Shown here piece by piece: positions 16,466 through 24,616 of a stretch of DNA of 64,000 nucleotides. The stretch's first letter is position 1; the number at the start of each line of letters is the position of its first letter. The notes under the pieces were generated by a model, which saw only the letters and a list, made by a program, of their open reading frames with translations, was not told the DNA's origin and did not search any database. The stretch is taken from assembly GCA_964385465.1 (NCBI GenBank), contig CAYLPJ010000038.1:1-64000 (forward strand). The letters are read 5' to 3'. This DNA comes from CAYLPJ01 sp964385465. Its GTDB lineage: Bacteria > Planctomycetota > Phycisphaerae > SM23-33. A program made the translations under genes and the position numbers.

Positions 16466-18559
16466 GTGAGACGAATCGCGACAGCCATCATCGCCTGCCT
16501 CGCCGCGGCGGCGCCGACGGGCGCGGGGACCGGCCTGCACATCCCCGGCGGGCGGAAGGTGGGCTTCACGTGGGCGATCAACGACGGGGCGGGGTGCCGA
16601 TGGGACATCTCCGCCAACGGGCAGGTTTCCGACGGCACGAACGACGCGTACGACGGCGGGATGCAGCTCCGCGTCAACGGCAGCCACTTCGGCGGGGTCT
16701 CGAGGGGCACGCTGGACAAGGCCGGACGCGAGGTCGAGATCGGGCCCTGGAAACAGGGCAACCTCCAGGTCTACCGCCGGGTCTACGTCGATCCCAAGGA
16801 GGGCTACTGCCGCTGGGTGGACCTTTTCGAGAACACCACCAAGCAGCCGGTGGAGGCGAAGGCCCAGTACTACTCCAACATGGGCGGGTCCGTCCAGCAG
16901 GTGTACGGCTCCAGCGGGAAGGCCTCGGTGGGCAAGAAGGACTGGGGCGTGGTCACCGCATCCTCCGGCTCCTCGCGCCCCGCCGTCGTTCACGTGTTCG
17001 CATCCCGCGGGTCGCGCGTGCGCCCCACGTTCCGCTACACGAAGAACAACGACAGCGTGTACATGGACATGCCGTTGAAGATCCCGCCCGGCAAGACGGT
17101 GGGACTGTGCATCTTCCACGCCCAACGCCGACACGACGCCGAGGCGCGGGAGTTCCTCGAAGAGTTCAAGCCGCGCCGCGAACTGGCCAAACTCCCCCCC
17201 GAGCTGCGCCGCGTCCTGCTGAACATGGGCGGGGCGACGCTCATCCTCGGCGACGTCAACCTCCCCCGCCACGAGAAGCACGACCTCGCCGTCCTGCGGA
17301 ACGAGAACGAGCTGCTGGGCACCATCCTCGATGAGCGGTTCGACATCGAGACGTTCTACGGCCGCCTGGACCTGCCGGCCGGGCGGGTCGTCGGCCTCCA
17401 CGTGCCCACCCCGCACGACCCGCACGTTCAGGTGGTGCTGGCCGACGGGCAGATCGTCTCGGGGACGCTGCGGTCGGCGCCGCTGGCGATCCGGCTGACC
17501 AACGGCAACGAGATGTCTCTGCCGCCGAAGAAGCTCCAGGCGGCGACCTTCGCGCTGTCCAAGGCCCGCCCCGACGAGATCAAGATCACCCAGGCGACGG
17601 TGGTGCTTCGCTCGGGGCAGCAATTGGCCTTCGACGCCGGCGACCTCGACGGGAGCTTCCGAACCGAGTACGGCGCGGTCGCCCTGGACACCGACGACCT
17701 GGCCGCCATCCAGTTGGACACGCCCGACGGCGGGCTCCACCGGGTGCGGTTCCGCAACGGATCGGTGCTGTCGGGGCTCCTGGAGGCCGAGACGCTCCGC
17801 CTGGGCCTGACCCTCGGGCCCGAGCTGGCGGTGCGGCGGCACCTCGTGCGGCAGTTCGTCTTCCCCGCCGGCGAGCCGGACGACGAGGCCCTCAGCGAGC
17901 TGGTCCTGCGGAACGAGGACCGCCTGCTCGGGCACGTCCGCGACTCCGTCCTCACCGTCGCCACGCGCTACGGGGACATCACCGTCAAGCCCGAGGAGAT
18001 TGCCGAACTGCGCATCCACGAGGAGGCGCCGCTGGGGCAGGTGAACATCAGGCTGCACAACGGCACGACGGTCAGCGGCAAGGCCGTCGGACAGACGCTG
18101 CGGTTCGCCGTCGCCCCGGGACCGGAACTGCCGGTCTTCCTCGGCCACGTCGTCTCGCTGACCTGCCCGCCCCCGCCACCAGAACCGGAAAAGCCGGAAA
18201 AGCCCGGCAAACCCACCACCAAGCCGGCCGGGGAGGACGGCTCGAAGTCGGACTCGGCCGAGGACGAGCAGACGGCGGCCGACGCCAAGCCGCGCGTGGG
18301 ACCGACGACGGCGGAGGTCGCCGAGGCCGAAGCCGAGCGCCGCGCCGCCGCCGAGGCCCGCCGACGGCTGGGCGCCCTCAACGCCGAACTCCGCGCGCTC
18401 AACGCCCTCAAGACCAAGCTCAAGGCCAAGCTCGCCGAGGCGAAGGACGACAAGGCCCGCGCCGCCATCGAGAAGAAGCTCGCCGATCTGACCGAACAGG
18501 CCGCCACCGTGGAAGCCAAGGCCGCCAGGACGCGCAAGAACTTGCCGAAGCAAGAGTAA
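16466..18559 (+). CDS. Secreted beta-repeat protein B with coiled-coil tail
   Basis: Paralogue of the preceding gene: NDGAGCRWDI, GTNDAYDGGMQLRVNGS and EVEIGPWKQGNLQVYRR align directly with protein A. I choose GTG 16466 because AGGGAG lies 9 nt upstream and the product then opens with a clean signal peptide (RRIATAIIACLAAAAPTGAG); an ATG at 16427 would add 13 polar residues. About 697 residues: the N-terminal domain, a run of beta units (NGSVLSGLLEAETLRLGLTL and similar), then a Pro/Lys linker and an Ala/Lys/Glu coiled coil that protein A lacks. Function unknown; the pair arose by tandem duplication. Confidence 0.75.
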   Translation: MRRIATAIIACLAAAAPTGAGTGLHIPGGRKVGFTWAINDGAGCRWDISANGQVSDGTNDAYDGGMQLRVNGSHFGGVSRGTLDKAGREVEIGPWKQGNLQVYRRVYVDPKEGYCRWVDLFENTTKQPVEAKAQYYSNMGGSVQQVYGSSGKASVGKKDWGVVTASSGSSRPAVVHVFASRGSRVRPTFRYTKNNDSVYMDMPLKIPPGKTVGLCIFHAQRRHDAEAREFLEEFKPRRELAKLPPELRRVLLNMGGATLILGDVNLPRHEKHDLAVLRNENELLGTILDERFDIETFYGRLDLPAGRVVGLHVPTPHDPHVQVVLADGQIVSGTLRSAPLAIRLTNGNEMSLPPKKLQAATFALSKARPDEIKITQATVVLRSGQQLAFDAGDLDGSFRTEYGAVALDTDDLAAIQLDTPDGGLHRVRFRNGSVLSGLLEAETLRLGLTLGPELAVRRHLVRQFVFPAGEPDDEALSELVLRNEDRLLGHVRDSVLTVATRYGDITVKPEEIAELRIHEEAPLGQVNIRLHNGTTVSGKAVGQTLRFAVAPGPELPVFLGHVVSLTCPPPPPEPEKPEKPGKPTTKPAGEDGSKSDSAEDEQTAADAKPRVGPTTAEVAEAEAERRAAAEARRRLGALNAELRALNALKTKLKAKLAEAKDDKARAAIEKKLADLTEQAATVEAKAARTRKNLPKQE

Positions 18560-18855
18560 GCGCCCCGCCCCCGACGCACCGCAAGACAGTCCGTTCATCC
18601 TGCGGGGACTGCCCGCTATGCGGCGGAGAGCGATTGGTCGCCCCGGAGACCCACGCGGCGCAGCCCATGGGAATCGCAAGTCTTTTCTTGCGAGCCTCTT
18701 ACGGGTGGTCTGCCCCGCCTTTACCCCGCATGCCCACCCCCCTGAGGCGCCTGGGATTCCTGAACGCCACAAGCCACCTCACCCGAAGCCCCGGGCAGAT
18801 ACGCCGAACGGGTTCTCGTGTCCCGACGTGTCCGGCTGTGTCGGCGAGGCCGCGG
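18560..18855. other. Intergenic stretch without recognisable gene
   Basis: Between convergent genes; GC-rich with no persuasive ORF, promoter or terminator. It leads into the repeat at 18856. Confidence 0.5.
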
Positions 18856-18960
18856 GTGGACACACATGCTATGCAATATAACTATTTGTTTTGCAAAGCT
18901 TTACGCATACGAGCACCCCATTGTGTCCACTGTCCCTAGGGGTGGACAGAACCGACACAA
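18856..18960 (-). repeat. Dispersed palindromic repeat with AT-rich core, copy A
   Basis: Exact 9-bp inverted repeats GTGGACACA (18856-18864) and TGTGTCCAC (18922-18930) flank a strikingly AT-rich core in an otherwise ~68% GC region. A second palindrome follows (CTGTCC/GGACAG, 18930-18946, then GACACA). Read on the minus strand, about 80 nt match the copy at 61220-61298 (shared words TTCTGTCCACCCC, GGGACA, GACACAA, GTAAA, CAAAAC). It is probably a small non-autonomous mobile element or the end of a decayed insertion sequence. No transposase is nearby. Confidence 0.6.
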
Positions 18961-18983
18961 AGGGCCTGCCGGGCGTCCCGGGC

Positions 18984-19976
18984 CTACCACTGCCAGGCGA
19001 CGGTCACCCCGCCCCAGAACTCGTCGTCGATCAATTCGTCGCGGAGGGCCTGGCTGAAGTTCAGGAAGCCCGTCAGCGTCACCAGCCCGACCTGCGGGGG
19101 CAGGCTCAGGGCGCTGGTGATGTCGTAGGTCGCCGCCAGCCCGTAGCGGAGGTTCGCCAGCCGGGTCGCCTCCTGCCCTGTGCCCAGGGAGTTGGGCAGG
19201 TAGCGGTGGTCGACGCCGACGACGAAGGACGGCGTGACCGAGAGGTCCTTGAGAACCGGCGTGTCCTTGCAGCCCATCTCGGCGAGGATGAAGTCGTGGC
19301 TGACGCCGAACTCCAGCCAACTGCCCTGGACGTCATCGACGTCGAGGTAGTAGGCGACGAACGGGTTGAGCACCCCCTGCTCGGTGCCGAACAGGCAGGA
19401 GTCGTCGAAGCTCAGCGCGACGTACCACTCGTGGGTGCACTCGCTCTCGTCCTCGACCTGGGGGAACGCATAGGCGATCCAGCCGGTCTCGACGGTCGTG
19501 GCGATCTGCTCCAGCGTGTAGCTCCAGTAGGCGACGTAGTCCACCTCCTGAAGGGGACCGCTGCCCGGGCCGCTGAGGGCCTCCTGGTCGGCGTACCACT
19601 CCAGCCAGACGAGCATCCCGAACGTGCCGAAGGTGCCGGTGTCGTAGCTGGCGCCCACGCCGAGCTGGTGGTTCAGCGCCTCGCGCCCCTCGCCGTCATA
19701 CTCGCTGTAGTTGATCCCCCGCCAGATGTAGTCGGTCACCAGCGTGTAGTCGAGGGTGAAGCTCAGCGGGATCGGCTTGCCCCACTCCGGCGGCGAGGCG
19801 GCGGGGGCGGCCTGGGCGAGTTCGGCGACGTCGGCAGCGGTGTCCAGGGCCGTCAGCCAGTTCTGCCCGGCGGGGCCTTCCGGGCTGCCGGCGGTGTCCT
19901 CGGCTGCGGCTGCGGGGGCGAGCAGGAAGGCGATCGTGACGACCGCCGCCATCGTGCCAATCCGTTGGCGTGTCAT
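18984..19976 (-). CDS. Outer-membrane beta-barrel protein
   Basis: 330 residues: a signal peptide ending in APAAAAED, a short linker, then alternating amphipathic strands rich in Tyr/Trp/Gly from about residue 70 (FTLDYTLVTDYIWRGINYSEYD) to the end. The terminal WGGVTVAWQW fits a BAM recognition strand with a C-terminal aromatic residue. The opening TDYIWRG motif resembles TIGR02001 (Gcw_chp) proteins of unknown function. AGGAG precedes the ATG. It is divergent from the ebo-type operon, which raises the possibility that it is the outer-membrane exit for that pathway, but only the location suggests this. Confidence 0.75.
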   Translation of the reverse strand: MTRQRIGTMAAVVTIAFLLAPAAAAEDTAGSPEGPAGQNWLTALDTAADVAELAQAAPAASPPEWGKPIPLSFTLDYTLVTDYIWRGINYSEYDGEGREALNHQLGVGASYDTGTFGTFGMLVWLEWYADQEALSGPGSGPLQEVDYVAYWSYTLEQIATTVETGWIAYAFPQVEDESECTHEWYVALSFDDSCLFGTEQGVLNPFVAYYLDVDDVQGSWLEFGVSHDFILAEMGCKDTPVLKDLSVTPSFVVGVDHRYLPNSLGTGQEATRLANLRYGLAATYDITSALSLPPQVGLVTLTGFLNFSQALRDELIDDEFWGGVTVAWQW

Positions 19977-20162
19977 GGCGTCTCTCCTCTGGATCGTTGG
20001 TCCTCGCCGGCCTCAATCCCCGGCCGGCCGCAAATGGGGTCCACCCGACAGTCCGTGGCGGACGGTACCACACCTGTGGGAATCGTCGGCGGGGCTGTCC
20101 GATAATCTTTAGAGAATCGCCGGGACGGCAACCGGTGATCGAGCCTGGTAAGACAGTGGACC

Positions 20163-20191
20163 TTTACCCGCCGCCGGCCGAACGCCATAAT
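20163..20191 (+). promoter_or_regulatory. Probable promoter of the ebo-type operon
   Basis: TTTACC (20163-20168), 17-nt spacer, CATAAT (20186-20191); start near 20198, about 42 nt before the TatD gene, which has an AAAGGA ribosome site. Confidence 0.55.
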
Positions 20192-20239
20192 CATTGGTTG
20201 CCGGTCCCCCGCGCCGTACGCAGTGAAAGGACGTAGATC

Positions 20240-21076
20240 ATGATCCTCATCGAGCCGCACATCCACATGTACTCCCGCACCACCGACGACTACCAGGCGA
20301 TGTACCGCGAGGGCATCCGCGCCTGCGTCGAGCCGTCCTTCTGGCTGGGGGCCAACCGCCGCTACGCCGGTACCTTCTTTGACTATTTCCAGCTCATCCT
20401 CGAATTCGAGACCGAGCGGGCGCGGCGGTTCGGGATCGACCACTACGCGGCCGTGTCGTTCAATCCCAAGGAGGCCGAGAACCGCCCGCTGGTGGATGAG
20501 GTGCTGGCGGGGATCGGGGAGTACCTCGATCACGGCCGCTGCCTGGCGGTCGGCGAGATCGGCTTCAACAACATCACGGACAACGAGGCGTACGCGTTCC
20601 GCCGGCAACTGGAGATCGCCGCCGAGCGCGACATGCCTGTCATTGTCCACCTGCCGCACTTCAACAAGCCCGAGGGCGTCCGCCGCAGCCTGGAGTTGAT
20701 CCGCGAGGTCGGCGTGCCGGAGCAGCGCGTCTACCTCGACCACAACTCCGAGGACACGATGCCCCAGGCCCGCGACAGCGACTGCTACCTGGGCCTGACG
20801 GTGTACCCGATCTCCAAGCTCACCCCCCAGCGGGTCAGCGCGATCGTCGGCAAGTACGGCTCGGAGAAGCTGATCGTCTCCGGCTCGGCGGACTGGGGCG
20901 TCAGCGACCCGATCGCCCTGCCGAAGGTCGTCCGCGTGCTCCAGGAGGACGGGCACGATGACGAGACCATCCAGCGGCTGGTCCGCGGCAACGCCGAAGC
21001 GTTTTACTCGGCCAACTCCCGCTGGCAGCCGAAGCTGGACCTCGAACCCATCGACCCGCGGAAGTTCCAGCGGTGA
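20240..21076 (+). CDS. eboB: TatD-family metal-dependent hydrolase (EboB-like)
   Basis: 278 residues. A TIM-barrel amidohydrolase fold begins IEPHIHMYSRTT (the HxH metal ligands), with the later ligands in AVGEIGFNN (Glu), VIVHLPHF (His), VYLDHNSED (His) and GSADWGVSDP (Asp). The TatD family includes nucleases and small-molecule hydrolases. It is the first gene of a tight plus-strand operon whose other members match the ebo cluster, where a TatD-like hydrolase is a constant part. Its TGA overlaps the GTG of the UbiA gene. The role in ebo clusters is not established. Confidence 0.85.
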   Translation: MILIEPHIHMYSRTTDDYQAMYREGIRACVEPSFWLGANRRYAGTFFDYFQLILEFETERARRFGIDHYAAVSFNPKEAENRPLVDEVLAGIGEYLDHGRCLAVGEIGFNNITDNEAYAFRRQLEIAAERDMPVIVHLPHFNKPEGVRRSLELIREVGVPEQRVYLDHNSEDTMPQARDSDCYLGLTVYPISKLTPQRVSAIVGKYGSEKLIVSGSADWGVSDPIALPKVVRVLQEDGHDDETIQRLVRGNAEAFYSANSRWQPKLDLEPIDPRKFQR

Positions 21077-22008
21077 CGGCCGAGGCGACCCGGCGTCCGG
21101 GGGCGGTCCGCGGATGGCTGCAACTGCTGCGTGTCCCGAACCTCTTGACCGTCCCCGGCGACCCGCTGGCGGGGTTCTCGCTGGTCTGGGCGACGGGGCT
21201 GACGACCACGCGGCCGGGGGTTCGCATGGCCCTGGCGGCGGGCGTGGCGCTGCTGCTGTACATGGCGGGGCTGTTGTGGAACGACTGGTTCGACCTGGCC
21301 GAGGACACCGTCGAGCGTCCCCACCGCCCGCTGCCCGGCGGCGCGGTGCGCCCGGTGACGGCGGCGCTGACGGCGAACGTGCTGACGGTGCTGGCGATCG
21401 CCGTCGCCGCCGTGGCGGGCCGCCCGACGCTGTACGTGACGATGGCACTGGGCGCGACGGTGCTGGCCTACGACGGCCTGCTGAAGCGCAGCCCGCTGCT
21501 CGGCCCGCTGGCGATGGGCGCCTGTCGGGGCCTCAGCGTCCTGCTCGGCGCGGCCGCGTTCGGGGGCGACGGGCTGGCCAACCCGCTGCTGCTGGTCCAC
21601 GTGGCCGGCGTGGCGTTCTACGTCGCCGCCGTCACGTGGCTGGCGGCGGGCGAGACGAAGCGGCGCCCGGTCAAGCCGCAGATGGTGGCCGTCATCGCCG
21701 CCCTGGGCGCCTGGTTCCTCGGCCTCTGGCTGCTGACCGTCCAGCAGGGCGCGATCCACCCGCCCCTGCCGGTTCTCGTGGCGGAGGTGCTGGCTGCGTT
21801 CTGGATGACGCGGGCGATGGTGGCCATGGGCCCGGCCCCCCAGCCGGTGACCGTGCAGAAAACCGTCGGACACCTCATCCGCACGCTGGTCATCATGCAG
21901 GCGGCGGCGATCCTGGTCTGCCCCGACTGGGGCCTGCCGATGGCCGCAGCGGTCCTCGCGGCGGGCGTGGGCTCGTGGCTGCTGGGACGATGGTTCTACG
22001 CGTCCTGA
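21073..22008 (+). CDS. eboC: UbiA-like membrane prenyltransferase (EboC)
   Basis: 311 residues with eight or nine membrane helices. The first Asp-rich motif of UbiA enzymes is intact (NDWFDLAEDTVERPHRPLP, about residues 72-90); the second (YDGLLKR) is reduced. UbiA proteins attach polyprenyl chains to aromatic or other acceptors at the membrane. The GTG start overlaps the TatD stop (GTGA). Its size and neighbours match the UbiA-like protein EboC. The acceptor and prenyl donor cannot be told from sequence. Confidence 0.9.
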   Translation: MTAEATRRPGAVRGWLQLLRVPNLLTVPGDPLAGFSLVWATGLTTTRPGVRMALAAGVALLLYMAGLLWNDWFDLAEDTVERPHRPLPGGAVRPVTAALTANVLTVLAIAVAAVAGRPTLYVTMALGATVLAYDGLLKRSPLLGPLAMGACRGLSVLLGAAAFGGDGLANPLLLVHVAGVAFYVAAVTWLAAGETKRRPVKPQMVAVIAALGAWFLGLWLLTVQQGAIHPPLPVLVAEVLAAFWMTRAMVAMGPAPQPVTVQKTVGHLIRTLVIMQAAAILVCPDWGLPMAAAVLAAGVGSWLLGRWFYAS

Positions 22009-22118
22009 GCCTCCGCCGCAGTCGGGGCCTGCCAAGCCGCCCGCCGGATGTCGACCACGGGCGACGACAAAGCGCGGCGCTTGCGGACGTTCCGGCGGTT
22101 CCATAGCCTGTGTGTCGT

Positions 22119-23417
22119 ATGGGACCCAAGCTTCTCATCGTGCAGATCGCCGCCGGCGGGGCGGACCTCCTCGACCGCCTCGGGCGAACCACCCTCGCCG
22201 ACCTGCCCGCACGCCGGACACGCGGCGTCTTCCCCGCCGTCACGTGCACCGCCCAGGCGAGCTTCCGCACCGCCACGACACCCGACGGACACGGCATGGT
22301 CGCAAACGGCTGCTACTTCCGCGACCTCCGCAAGCCGATGTTCTGGGAGCAGTCGGCCGGGCTGGTAGGGGGCCGGCGGTTCTGGTCCGCCGCCCGCCGC
22401 CGCGGACGCACCGTGGGGATGATCTGCTGGCAGCAGTCGATGGGCGAGGACGTCGACATCCTGCTGACCCCCGCACCGATCCACAAGCACCACGGCGGGA
22501 TGATCCAGGACTGCTACGGCCGGCCGGGCTGGTTGTACGATTACCTCCGCAAGGAGATCGGCTCGCCGCTGAAGCTCCAGCACTACTGGGGTCCGCTGGC
22601 ATCGCACAAGGCCGGCGACTGGATCGCCCGCGCGACCGCAGCAGTGCTCGCCCGCGAAGACCTCCGCCCCGACCTGTGCCTGACCTACCTGCCCACGCTG
22701 GACTACGACCTCCAGCGCTTCGGGCCCGCCGGCGACCGCGCCGCCGGCGCGCTGGCCCGCCTGGAGGATCAACTCGCACGCCTCGCCGGGGCCGCTCACC
22801 GGTTCGGCTATGAAATGCTGCTGTTCGGCGACTACGCCATCGCCGACGTCACCGCCCCGCCCGTGCTGCCGAATCTGCTGCTCCGCGAGGCCGGGCTCTT
22901 CCAACCGCGCAACGTCCGCGGACGACTCTATCCGGACTTCCACGCCAGCGGCGCCTGGGCCATGGTCGATCATGAGATCGCCCACGTCTACGTGCGCAAC
23001 CGGGCCGACATTCCGGCCGCGGGCGAGGCCCTCGCCGGTGCCGGCGAGATCCTCGACGCCGGCCGACAGGCCGAGTTCGGCTGCCACCACCCGCGCTCGG
23101 GCGAGCTGATGCTGATCGCCCCTGCGGGAAGCTGGCTGGCGTACCCTTGGTGGACCGGCCGCCGCGAAGCGCCGGACTACGCCACCCACGTGGACATCCA
23201 CAACAAGCCGGGCTTCGACCCCTGCGAGCTGTTCTTCGGCTTCCCGCCCCCGTCGGTCAGCCAGGACCTCACCAAGGTCCGCGGCACGCACGGGCGGACC
23301 GGCGAGGGCAGGGACGTCGCCTGGGCGGCGTCCTTCGACGCCGGCGAGCCGGAGACCGTCCTCGACCTCGCCGTCGCGGCCGAGCGTTTCATCAACCAGG
23401 ACCACGCAGACGTATGA
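22119..23417 (+). CDS. eboF: Alkaline-phosphatase-superfamily phosphodiesterase/nucleotide pyrophosphatase (EboF-like)
   Basis: 432 residues. It begins MGPKLLIVQIAAGGADLLDR, the first strand of the alkaline-phosphatase fold, followed by PAVTCTAQASFRTATTPDGHGMVANG, in which the Thr/Ser before CTAQ is the likely nucleophile of NPP-type enzymes. Metal ligands are expected in LPTLDYDLQRFG, FGDYAI and GCHHPRSGELMLIAP. The start is ATG 22119; a GTG 9 nt earlier is possible. A 110-nt gap separates it from eboC, while its stop overlaps the next gene (ATGA). A phosphatase of this kind is a regular ebo-cluster member (EboF). Here it sits between eboC and eboD rather than last. Confidence 0.82.
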   Translation: MGPKLLIVQIAAGGADLLDRLGRTTLADLPARRTRGVFPAVTCTAQASFRTATTPDGHGMVANGCYFRDLRKPMFWEQSAGLVGGRRFWSAARRRGRTVGMICWQQSMGEDVDILLTPAPIHKHHGGMIQDCYGRPGWLYDYLRKEIGSPLKLQHYWGPLASHKAGDWIARATAAVLAREDLRPDLCLTYLPTLDYDLQRFGPAGDRAAGALARLEDQLARLAGAAHRFGYEMLLFGDYAIADVTAPPVLPNLLLREAGLFQPRNVRGRLYPDFHASGAWAMVDHEIAHVYVRNRADIPAAGEALAGAGEILDAGRQAEFGCHHPRSGELMLIAPAGSWLAYPWWTGRREAPDYATHVDIHNKPGFDPCELFFGFPPPSVSQDLTKVRGTHGRTGEGRDVAWAASFDAGEPETVLDLAVAAERFINQDHADV

Positions 23418-24616
23418 GCAAGAGCACCGCCCCCCCACCGCCGGCCGGCAGCGACGACGTGTACCACCAACGCATCGCCGTGCCCTTCGACTACCCCGTG
23501 CATTTCACCCGCGACCTGCTGGGCGGGGAGCTGCTGGCCGAGACGCTCGACCGCTTGGGCGAAGGCCGGCGCCACCGCGCGGTGGTGTATCTGGACGAGG
23601 GCCTCGCGGCCGCCTGGGCGGGGCTTGCGGATCGGGTGAAGGAGTACTTCCACGCCCGGCGCGAGCGACTGGATCTGGCGGGGCCGCCGCAGGTGCTGCC
23701 CGGCGGGGAGAACGTCAAGAACGGCTGGAAGGTCGTCCGCGACGTGATGACCATGCTGGGCGACCTGCACATGGACCGCCAGAGCTACGTGATCGCCTTC
23801 GGCGGCGGGGCCATGCTGGACATGGCCGGCTTCGCCGCCTCGCTGGTGCATCGGGGCCTGCGCCTGGTGCGGGTACCCACGACGACCCTGGCCCAGAACG
23901 ACGCGGGTGTGGGCGTCAAGAACGGCATGGACGAGCACGGGCAGAAGAACTTCGTCGGCACGTTCGCCCCGCCGTTCGCAGTGCTCAACGATTTCGACTT
24001 CCTGGCCACGCTGACCGACCGCGATTGGCTCGGCGGCGTCGCCGAGGCGTTCAAGGTCGCGATCATCAAGGACGCCGACTTCTTCGCCTGGCTCCAGGGG
24101 GCCGCCGGCGACCTGCGCCGCCGCGACGACGACGCCATGGAGCAGTGCGTCCGCCGCTGCGCCATCCTCCACCTGGAGCACATCCGCACCAGCGGCGACC
24201 CGTTCGAGACCGGCTCGGCCAGGCCGCTGGACTTCGGCCATTGGGTCGGACACAAGCTCGAGACGCTCAGCGGCTACGAGTTGGGGCACGGCCAGTGCGT
24301 GGCGGTGGGGATCGCGGTGGACAGCTTCCACGCGATGCGCGATGGGCTGATCGGCGAGGGCGACTTCGAGGCGGTCCTCGCCGGACTGTCCGACGCGGGC
24401 CTGCCGATCTACAGCGAACACCTGGCCCGCCGTGGGCCCGACGGCCGATTCGCCGTGCTCACCGGCCTGGAGGACTTCCGCGAGCACCTCGGGGGCGTGC
24501 TGAACGTCACGCTGCCGGACGGGATCGGCGGGAAGAGGGAGGTGCACGAGATCAACCCCGCACACGTCCGCGAGGCGGTCGCCGAGCTCGCCGCCCGCGC
24601 CGGAGCCACACCATGA
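23414..24616 (+). CDS. eboD: 3-dehydroquinate-synthase-like cyclase (EboD-like)
   Basis: 400 residues of the sugar-phosphate-cyclase/DHQS fold: NAD-binding AFGGGAMLDMAGFAASLVHRG, PTTTLAQNDAGVGVKNG, and metal ligands in GGVAEAFKVAIIKD (Glu), DFGHWVGHKLE (His) and ELGHGQCVAVGI (His). Housekeeping AroB makes dehydroquinate; the longer N-terminus, divergent loops and ebo context argue that this copy is a specialised EboD cyclase. It overlaps both neighbours by ATGA. Classical aroB cannot be excluded without a tree. Confidence 0.87.
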   Translation: MSKSTAPPPPAGSDDVYHQRIAVPFDYPVHFTRDLLGGELLAETLDRLGEGRRHRAVVYLDEGLAAAWAGLADRVKEYFHARRERLDLAGPPQVLPGGENVKNGWKVVRDVMTMLGDLHMDRQSYVIAFGGGAMLDMAGFAASLVHRGLRLVRVPTTTLAQNDAGVGVKNGMDEHGQKNFVGTFAPPFAVLNDFDFLATLTDRDWLGGVAEAFKVAIIKDADFFAWLQGAAGDLRRRDDDAMEQCVRRCAILHLEHIRTSGDPFETGSARPLDFGHWVGHKLETLSGYELGHGQCVAVGIAVDSFHAMRDGLIGEGDFEAVLAGLSDAGLPIYSEHLARRGPDGRFAVLTGLEDFREHLGGVLNVTLPDGIGGKREVHEINPAHVREAVAELAARAGATP

